The position numbers were made by a program, and so were the translations under genes. From assembly GCA_031273285.1 (NCBI GenBank), contig JAISSE010000109.1, forward strand, positions 1 to 9,381: 9,381 nt of DNA, in the 5' to 3' direction. Origin of the DNA: Prevotellaceae bacterium (GTDB lineage: Bacteria; Bacteroidota; Bacteroidia; Bacteroidales; UBA932). The number at the start of each line of letters is the position of its first letter. The first letter of the stretch is position 1. The notes beneath the pieces are model-generated. The model was not told the DNA's origin, searched no databases, and saw nothing but the letters and a program-made list of their open reading frames with translations. Below are positions 5,274-9,381 of this stretch, one piece after another.

Positions 5274-6575
5274 ATGAATACCGAAAGAGAAACACATTTG
5301 CCCGACTGGAAAGCGTTAATGCCGCTCGGAGTCTTTTTTCTGCTGTACATACTGACGTTCATCTTTACGGGCGATTTGCAGAAAATGCCGATATCCGCGG
5401 CTTTTCTCGCGGCGTCGGCTGTAGCCGTCCTGTTTTCCAAAGGCGGAAAAATGAGCCGCCGTATCGAAATATTCTGTCGCGGATGCGCCAATGACACTAT
5501 TCTGCTGATGATTGTCATCTTTATTCTGGCGGGAGCGTTTGCGGGCACAGCCAAAGCGACGGGAGCCGTTGATGCTACGGTAAATATGGTGTTGTATCTG
5601 TTACCCGAAACAGCTGTCATGGCAAGCGTTTTTGTCGCCGCATGTTTCATCTCCATGGCAATGGGTACATCCTGCGGAACTATCGCGGCTCTGGCTCCGA
5701 TCGCCGCGGGGATTTCTTCACAAACGGGTATCGGTATCCCCGTCATGCTCGGAGTGGTTGTCGGGGGCGCAATGTTCGGCGACAATCTTTCGTATATCTC
5801 CGATACGACCATTGCAGCCACGCGCACACAGGGTTGCCGGATGAAAGACAAGTTCAAAGCCAATATCCGTCTGGTTTTACCTGCCGCACTGATTGTTCTC
5901 GGGATTTATATTTTTCAGGGATTCAATACCGTCAGCAATGCCGTCGGGGAAGCGCACTCCGTCGAATGGATAAAGGTGATTCCGTATATGGTTGTTCTGG
6001 TTACGGCTTTGGCGGGGGTTAATGTGATAACGGTTCTAACCGCAGGCATAGTTCTGTCGGGCGTCATCGGACTTGCCGGCGGAGGATTTACCGTATGGGA
6101 ATGGGCGGCGGCGCTGAGCAACGGCATTGTGAAGGACATGGGCGAACTGATCATTGTGTCGCTGATGGCGGGCGGCATGTTCGAAATGATTCGTTATAAC
6201 GGAGGTATTGACTGGCTGGTGAACAGACTGACCAAAAACATTTCGTCGAAACGGAAAGCCGAAAGCGCTGTTGCCGGATTAGTGTCGTTTACCAACTGTT
6301 GCACGGCAAACAACACTATCGCTCTTATACTTACCGGACCGATAGCCCGGCAGATAAGCGACAGGGCTGGGTTAGACAAACGCCGAACGGCAAGCCTTCT
6401 CGATACGTTTTCGTGTTTCGTACAGGGACTGCTTCCCTACGGGGCGCAACTTCTTATCGCATCCGGTCTCGCAAACATAAATCCGATGGAAATAGTTCCG
6501 TATCTGTATTATCCGTTCGCCATGGGCATCATGGCGACATTGTCGATTGTCTTCATGAGAAACAGTGGACAGTGA
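5274..6575 (+). CDS. Na+/H+ antiporter, NhaC family
   Basis: This 433-residue inner-membrane protein should exchange sodium for protons to manage pH and salt. Hydrophobic segments run through its whole length (for example about 16-32, 41-54, 75-92, 113-130, 154-168, 199-215, 237-252, 257-270, 293-303 and 417-428). Hallmarks of the family are GTSCGT (131-136) in the position of the usual GTSWGT, GAMFGDNLSYISDTT (165-179), and NCCTANNTIA (341-350) in the second half. Transport of another small solute cannot be excluded, because the wider family also includes lactate/malate and arginine/ornithine-type members. The gene starts 60 bp after the amidase with no TAnnTTTG box between, so readthrough from the amidase promoter is possible. 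The final residues NSGQ and the stop are encoded by a heptamer repeat, so the C-terminus may be recently altered. Confidence 0.88.
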   Translation: MNTERETHLPDWKALMPLGVFFLLYILTFIFTGDLQKMPISAAFLAASAVAVLFSKGGKMSRRIEIFCRGCANDTILLMIVIFILAGAFAGTAKATGAVDATVNMVLYLLPETAVMASVFVAACFISMAMGTSCGTIAALAPIAAGISSQTGIGIPVMLGVVVGGAMFGDNLSYISDTTIAATRTQGCRMKDKFKANIRLVLPAALIVLGIYIFQGFNTVSNAVGEAHSVEWIKVIPYMVVLVTALAGVNVITVLTAGIVLSGVIGLAGGGFTVWEWAAALSNGIVKDMGELIIVSLMAGGMFEMIRYNGGIDWLVNRLTKNISSKRKAESAVAGLVSFTNCCTANNTIALILTGPIARQISDRAGLDKRRTASLLDTFSCFVQGLLPYGAQLLIASGLANINPMEIVPYLYYPFAMGIMATLSIVFMRNSGQ

Positions 6576-6603
6576 GCAGTGGACAGTGAATAATGGACAA
6601 TCC
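6562..6603. repeat. Heptanucleotide repeat, ACAGTGG/ACAGTGA type, across the antiporter stop codon
   Basis: Units start at 6562, 6569, 6576, 6583, 6590 and 6597: ACAGTGG, ACAGTGA, GCAGTGG, ACAGTGA, ATAATGG, ACAATCC. The TGA stop of the antiporter (6573-6575) is the end of unit 2, and units 1-2 encode its last residues. The sequence is unrelated to the heptamers at 5198-5232, but the period and placement are the same. Confidence 0.88.
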
Positions 6604-6679
6604 GGAAAATTGTTGCCGCAGTTTGTTCCGACCCTGCCTGGGTATGCGCGGACATCCTACTTACTTTCAGGGCAATCGC

Positions 6680-6718
6680 CGACGAATCTACGCATGATTG
6701 ACAATCCTGTAAATCCTG
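6680..6718. repeat. 39-bp dispersed element, copy 2 (inverted)
   Basis: This is the reverse complement of 3083-3121 at 35 of 39 positions. Its right part runs into the 9-bp repeat array at 6703-6765. The two copies are about 3.6 kb apart and in opposite orientation, both in gene-free gaps. Confidence 0.85.
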
Positions 6719-6765
6719 TTAATCTCGTAAAATTATTTATCTTATTCATTCTGTTAATTCTGTAA
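6703..6765. repeat. Degenerate 9-bp tandem array
   Basis: Seven contiguous 9-bp units can be laid out: AATCCTGTA, AATCCTGTT, AATCTCGTA, AAATTATTT, ATCTTATTC, ATTCTGTTA, ATTCTGTAA. The first two and last two are clearly related; the middle two are AT-rich and hardly recognisable. The first units overlap the 39-bp dispersed element, whose other copy carries only two such units. Confidence 0.6.
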
Positions 6766-6790
6766 AAATCAGCGTCAGCTGACCTTCTCT

Positions 6791-6818
6791 ATTCGTTATT
6801 CGTTATTCACTACATTCA
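6791..6818. repeat. Heptanucleotide repeat, ATTCGTT type
   Basis: ATTCGTT (6791-6797), ATTCGTT (6798-6804), ATTCACT (6805-6811) and ACATTCA (6812-6818) follow each other at 7-bp spacing, decaying to the right. It lies 50 bp upstream of the -33 box of the operon promoter. A 10-base perfect palindrome, GTCAGCTGAC, sits just before it at 6774-6783. Confidence 0.75.
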
Positions 6819-6867
6819 AATCCTGTGAAAAGACCTTTTTTCCGCTTCCCTTTCGTTATCCTGACAA

Positions 6868-6897
6868 TTGAATTATCAAATAAAAATATTACCTTTG
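6868..6897 (+). promoter_or_regulatory. Bacteroides-type promoter for the dus-rpiB-ybeY-sigma operon
   Basis: The -33 box TTG (6868-6870, within CAATTG) and the -7 box TACCTTTG (6890-6897) are 19 nt apart. The start codon ATG at 6919 follows 22 nt after the -7 box. Because the TTG at 6868 is also an in-frame potential start, the promoter match is the main reason to reject it as a start codon. Confidence 0.75.
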
Positions 6898-6918
6898 CGG
6901 TTTGAAAATTGTTTGTAC

Positions 6919-7920
6919 ATGAGAATAGGAAGTATTGATTTTGAAGATAATCCGTTATTTTTAGCTCCTATGGAAGATGTTACGGATCCTTCGTTCAGAT
7001 ATATGTGCAAACAGTTTGGAGCGGATATGGTATATACCGAGTTCGTTTCTTCCGACGGTTTGATACGCGATGCGCGGAAATCGCTGGAGAAACTGAAAAT
7101 CAGCGATGACGAGCGTCCCGTAGGGATACAGATATACGGTCATTTGATAGAGCCGATGGTCGAAGCGGCGAAACTGGCAGAGCAGGCGCGTCCCGATTTG
7201 ATTGATATAAATTTCGGTTGTCCCGTAAAAAAAATTGCCGGCAGGGGCGCCGGTTCCGGAATGATGCGGGAACCCGACAAAATGGTGGAGATGAGCCGGC
7301 GGATAGCAAATGCCGTTAATATCCCCGTAACAGTCAAGACCCGTTTGGGTTGGGATGAAAACAGTCTGATAATATCCGAACTGGCGGAAAGATTGCAGGA
7401 CGCGGGTATTGCCGCTCTGACAATTCACGGACGCACCCGCAGCCAGTTGTATAAAGGCGCGGCAGACTGGACTTTGACGGGCGAAGTTAAAAAAAACAGG
7501 AGGATACATATCCCGATTATAGGTAACGGGGATGTGAATACTCCCGAAATTGCAAAAGAACGTTTCGAAATGTATGGAGTAGATGCGATTATGATTGGAC
7601 GGGCAACATACGGATGTCCGTGGATATTCAGGAATATCAAGCATTATCTTGAAAAAGGAGTGCTTTTGCCCGAACCGGATGTTGATGAAAGAGTGAAGAT
7701 TGCAAAAATGCACTTTCTCAAGTCGGTGGAAGTAAAAGGCGAAAGAATCGGAGTATTGGAAATGAGAAGACATTTGAGTTCCTATTTTAAAGGATTGCCT
7801 GATTTTAAAGAGACAAGACTTAAACTTGTAACGGAAAACAATCCCGAAGAAGCGCTTAAATTGCTTGATTATATAGGAGAACGTTGGGGAAATGGAAGAC
7901 GGAACAGTGGAAAAGATTGA
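6919..7920 (+). CDS. dusB: tRNA-dihydrouridine synthase (DusB-like)
   Basis: This flavoenzyme reduces specific uridines in tRNA to dihydrouridine, using FMN and NADPH. The 333-residue length is normal for the family. Visible landmarks are the FMN-site opening LAPMEDVTDPSFR (15-27), DINFGCPVKK (96-105) with catalytic Cys101, TVKTRLGW (138-145) with Lys140, TIHGRTR (168-174) with His170, and the phosphate-binding IGNGDV (201-206) and IGRATYG (226-232). The C-terminal third is the helical tRNA-binding domain. The ATG at 6919 is chosen because the in-frame TTG at 6868 falls on the -33 box. The 3' end overlaps the next gene by 29 bases. The DusB label rather than another Dus class rests on overall resemblance and is less certain than the family. 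Confidence 0.92.
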   Translation: MRIGSIDFEDNPLFLAPMEDVTDPSFRYMCKQFGADMVYTEFVSSDGLIRDARKSLEKLKISDDERPVGIQIYGHLIEPMVEAAKLAEQARPDLIDINFGCPVKKIAGRGAGSGMMREPDKMVEMSRRIANAVNIPVTVKTRLGWDENSLIISELAERLQDAGIAALTIHGRTRSQLYKGAADWTLTGEVKKNRRIHIPIIGNGDVNTPEIAKERFEMYGVDAIMIGRATYGCPWIFRNIKHYLEKGVLLPEPDVDERVKIAKMHFLKSVEVKGERIGVLEMRRHLSSYFKGLPDFKETRLKLVTENNPEEALKLLDYIGERWGNGRRNSGKD

Positions 7921-8365
7921 AAAAATCAGAGCGGGAATAGCTTCGGATCATGCGGGATACGGGCTGAAGACTTATCTTGCGGAGCGTTTGAGGGAACGCG
8001 GTTATGAGGTTACGGACTACGGAACCGACTCCGACAGCAGCGTCGATTATCCCGATTTCGGGCATCCGCTCGGCAAAGCTATTGACAACGGGGAACATGA
8101 CTGTGGAATTGCGATATGTTATTCCGGTAACGGGATAGGTATGGTTTTGAACCGCCACAGGGGCGTCAGGGCGGCGTTATGCTGGAATAAGGAGATAGCA
8201 GCGCTTGCCCGAAAGCATAACAACGCCAACGTGTGTGTGTTACCGGCGCATTTCCTGACAAACGGAGAAGCCGAAGAAATTGTCTGCACGTTTCTGTCCG
8301 CTTCGTTCGACGGCGGAAGGCATGCAAGGAGAATCGGGAAAATAAACGCGGGGTTGCAGGAATGA
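7892..8365 (+). CDS. rpiB: Ribose-5-phosphate isomerase B
   Basis: The enzyme interconverts ribose 5-phosphate and ribulose 5-phosphate in the pentose phosphate pathway. The 157-residue protein shows the RpiB/LacAB landmarks: SDHAG (18-22), catalytic Cys76 in GIAIC, the following SGNGIGM loop (78-84), His109 in RKHNNANV, and the phosphate-binding arginines in GGRHARR (Arg143, Arg147). Odd: the residue right after the catalytic Cys is Tyr77, where I recall Gly in E. coli (CGTGIG) and in Bacteroides (CGSGNGI). The start lies 29 bases inside the end of the Dus gene, with AGGAGA at 7875-7880 as ribosome binding site. A GTG at 7907 would shorten the N-terminus and is possible. The stop overlaps the next start (ATGA). 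Confidence 0.92.
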   Translation: MEDGTVEKIEKIRAGIASDHAGYGLKTYLAERLRERGYEVTDYGTDSDSSVDYPDFGHPLGKAIDNGEHDCGIAICYSGNGIGMVLNRHRGVRAALCWNKEIAALARKHNNANVCVLPAHFLTNGEAEEIVCTFLSASFDGGRHARRIGKINAGLQE

Positions 8366-8787
8366 TTCGATTTTACAGTGAAGGAGCAGCTGTCCCGTTC
8401 AAGGGAAAAAAACAGTCTGCCAAAGTGCGGATAAAGAGTTTGATTGAGACGGAAAACAGGAAAGCCGGCAATGTGTGTTTTATTTTTTGTACGGATGATT
8501 TTCTGCTCGAGATAAACAAAAAACACCTCGGTCATGACTACTATACGGATGTGATAACCTTTGACTACACGGTCGGCGATATCGTTTCCGGCGATATTTT
8601 CGTCAGTGTCGAACGTGTGAGCGAAAATGCCGAAACATTCGGAGTTTCGTTCAGCCATGAATTAAGCAGAGTTATGTATCACGGAGTACTGCATTTATGC
8701 GGATACGGGGACAAATCGCCGGAAGAAGAACAAGTGATGAGAGCAAAAGAAGATTTTTATTTGGAAACTTTATCAACAATAGAATAA
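8362..8787 (+). CDS. ybeY: YbeY-type 16S rRNA maturation endonuclease
   Basis: YbeY is a single-strand-specific metal-dependent endoribonuclease acting in 16S rRNA 3'-end maturation and ribosome quality control. The 141-residue protein contains TDVITF (62-67), GDIFVS (77-82) and the metal motif HGVLHLCGYGD (107-117). His107 and His111 match the first two zinc ligands. In E. coli the third ligand is a His in HGVLHLLGYDH, whereas here Asp117 stands at that position. I recall a similar change in other Bacteroidetes, so this is probably a lineage variant and not a broken enzyme. The ATG at 8362 overlaps the rpiB stop (ATGA), and a longer in-frame opening from 8233 is rejected because it lies inside rpiB. 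The TAA stop shares one base with the next ATG. Confidence 0.92.
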   Translation: MIRFYSEGAAVPFKGKKQSAKVRIKSLIETENRKAGNVCFIFCTDDFLLEINKKHLGHDYYTDVITFDYTVGDIVSGDIFVSVERVSENAETFGVSFSHELSRVMYHGVLHLCGYGDKSPEEEQVMRAKEDFYLETLSTIE

Positions 8788-9371
8788 TGCCCAAAGATAC
8801 CGACCAGGAATTAGTCCGCAAGGCTTTGAACAAAGACCAGAAAGCGTACAGCCGTTTACTATCGCGCTATCGCGATAATATTTTCTATTATATCCTGAAA
8901 ATGGTCAGGGACAAAACACATGCCGACGACCTCACGCTGGAAGCGTTCGACAAGGCTTTTCAGAATCTGGACAAATATGACGAACAGTACGCATTCAGTA
9001 CATGGCTCTACAGGATAGCTAAAAACTGTACGATTGATTTTGTTCGAAAACGGAAGTTAAACAACGCTCTGCACATCAATTACGGTCCCGACGAAGATGC
9101 TTCGATAAACGAAAGCACCCTGTATTCGGGAACTCCAAATCCCGAAGAAAACATGATACGCCAGCAGGATGAGTTAAGATTGATGACATACATCGCTTCC
9201 ATGAAGCCCAAATACCGGATATTGATAGAATTAAGGTATCTCAAGGAATATGCCTACGAAGAAATTGCCGCGGAACTCAATATCCCGATGGGCACCGTCA
9301 AAACGCAGCTTTTCCGCGCAAAAAACGCGCTCGCGGAAATGATACTCGCTTCGCCGGAGGACAAATATTAG
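8787..9371 (+). CDS. ECF-type RNA polymerase sigma factor
   Basis: This 194-residue protein should direct RNA polymerase to a specific promoter set. Region 2 spans about 16-91 (DDLTLEAFDKAFQNL, FSTWLYRIAKNCTIDFVRKRK) and region 4 about 125-185 (LRYLKEYAYEEIAAELNIPMGTVKTQLFRAKNAL, a helix-turn-helix). Region 1.1 and region 3 are missing, as in ECF sigmas. The 91-125 linker is acidic and fairly long (DEDASINES, TPNPEENM). The ATG at 8787 shares its first base with the ybeY stop (TAATG), so it is probably translationally coupled to ybeY. No anti-sigma factor is visible; only 10 bases follow the stop, so a partner could lie outside the window. The longer in-frame opening from 8697 is rejected because it covers the end of ybeY. 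Confidence 0.92.
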   Translation: MPKDTDQELVRKALNKDQKAYSRLLSRYRDNIFYYILKMVRDKTHADDLTLEAFDKAFQNLDKYDEQYAFSTWLYRIAKNCTIDFVRKRKLNNALHINYGPDEDASINESTLYSGTPNPEENMIRQQDELRLMTYIASMKPKYRILIELRYLKEYAYEEIAAELNIPMGTVKTQLFRAKNALAEMILASPEDKY

Positions 9372-9381
9372 CGCATTGCCG

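Noticed and set aside
6868..6918. TTG start giving 17 more residues on the Dus protein
   Set aside because: The TTG coincides with the -33 box, and the -7 box would lie inside the extra coding part. The family normally starts close to the IGSIDF-type segment.
6576..6918. Small gene or RNA gene in the gap before the Dus gene
   Set aside because: The plus-strand opening at 6565-6765 runs through heptamer and 9-bp repeats with no protein pattern, and no tRNA-like fold was seen.
8233..8361. Upstream extension of YbeY inside rpiB
   Set aside because: This stretch is clearly rpiB in another frame; the ATGA overlap at 8362-8365 gives the normal YbeY N-terminus.
8697..8786. Upstream extension of the sigma factor inside ybeY
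   Set aside because: The extra 30 residues are the shadow of the YbeY C-terminus. The TAATG junction at 8785-8789 gives a normal ECF start.

Overview
The window looks like chromosomal DNA from a member of the Bacteroidetes, most likely order Bacteroidales. The main support is three promoters that fit the Bacteroides-type -7 box TAnnTTTG (TACATTTG, TACTTTTG, TACCTTTG), two of them with a TTG/TTTG -33 box 19-20 nt upstream. The gene families also fit: the FTEQESLAVISEMIDRARNN membrane protein paired with a small winged-helix regulator, the SGNGI-type RpiB, and a YbeY with Asp instead of the third zinc His. Shine-Dalgarno sequences are mostly weak. No rRNA, tRNA, CRISPR array or transposase gene was found.

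Layout. Positions 1-518 hold no gene but are packed with palindromes, including a five-unit 41-bp tandem array in which the palindromic centre is exchanged while the rest of the unit stays constant, followed by a bidirectional terminator. Positions 519-2858 (minus strand) encode a 779-residue secreted or surface protein with three Trp/Gly modules, a Tyr-rich core and a long Ser/Thr/Arg tail. Positions 2859-3318 are a 460-bp divergent intergenic mosaic of repeats. Positions 3319-4279 hold a translationally overlapping pair, a six-helix membrane protein and a winged-helix regulator. Positions 4416-5213 encode an exported N-acetylmuramoyl-L-alanine amidase, and 5274-6575 an NhaC-type Na+/H+ antiporter. 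Positions 6576-6918 are another repeat-filled gap ending in a promoter. Positions 6919-9371 form a compact overlapping operon: tRNA-dihydrouridine synthase, ribose-5-phosphate isomerase B, YbeY rRNA endonuclease and an ECF-type sigma factor.

How the parts relate. The four-gene operon joins tRNA modification, 16S rRNA maturation and pentose-phosphate metabolism to a transcription factor through 1-29 nt overlaps. The secreted protein and the amidase act at the envelope, and the antiporter handles ions. The coding genes are recognisable families. The unusual material is in the gaps: short tandem repeats of period 7 with five different sequences, one array of period 9, dispersed palindromes, and a 39-bp element present twice in opposite orientation. 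In two adjacent genes (amidase and antiporter) the last codons and the stop codon lie inside a heptanucleotide repeat. The strongest candidate for something undescribed is the set of rules behind these gap repeats, especially the palindrome-exchange array at 231-436. All family names are recognised from the sequence and memory; no database search was run.
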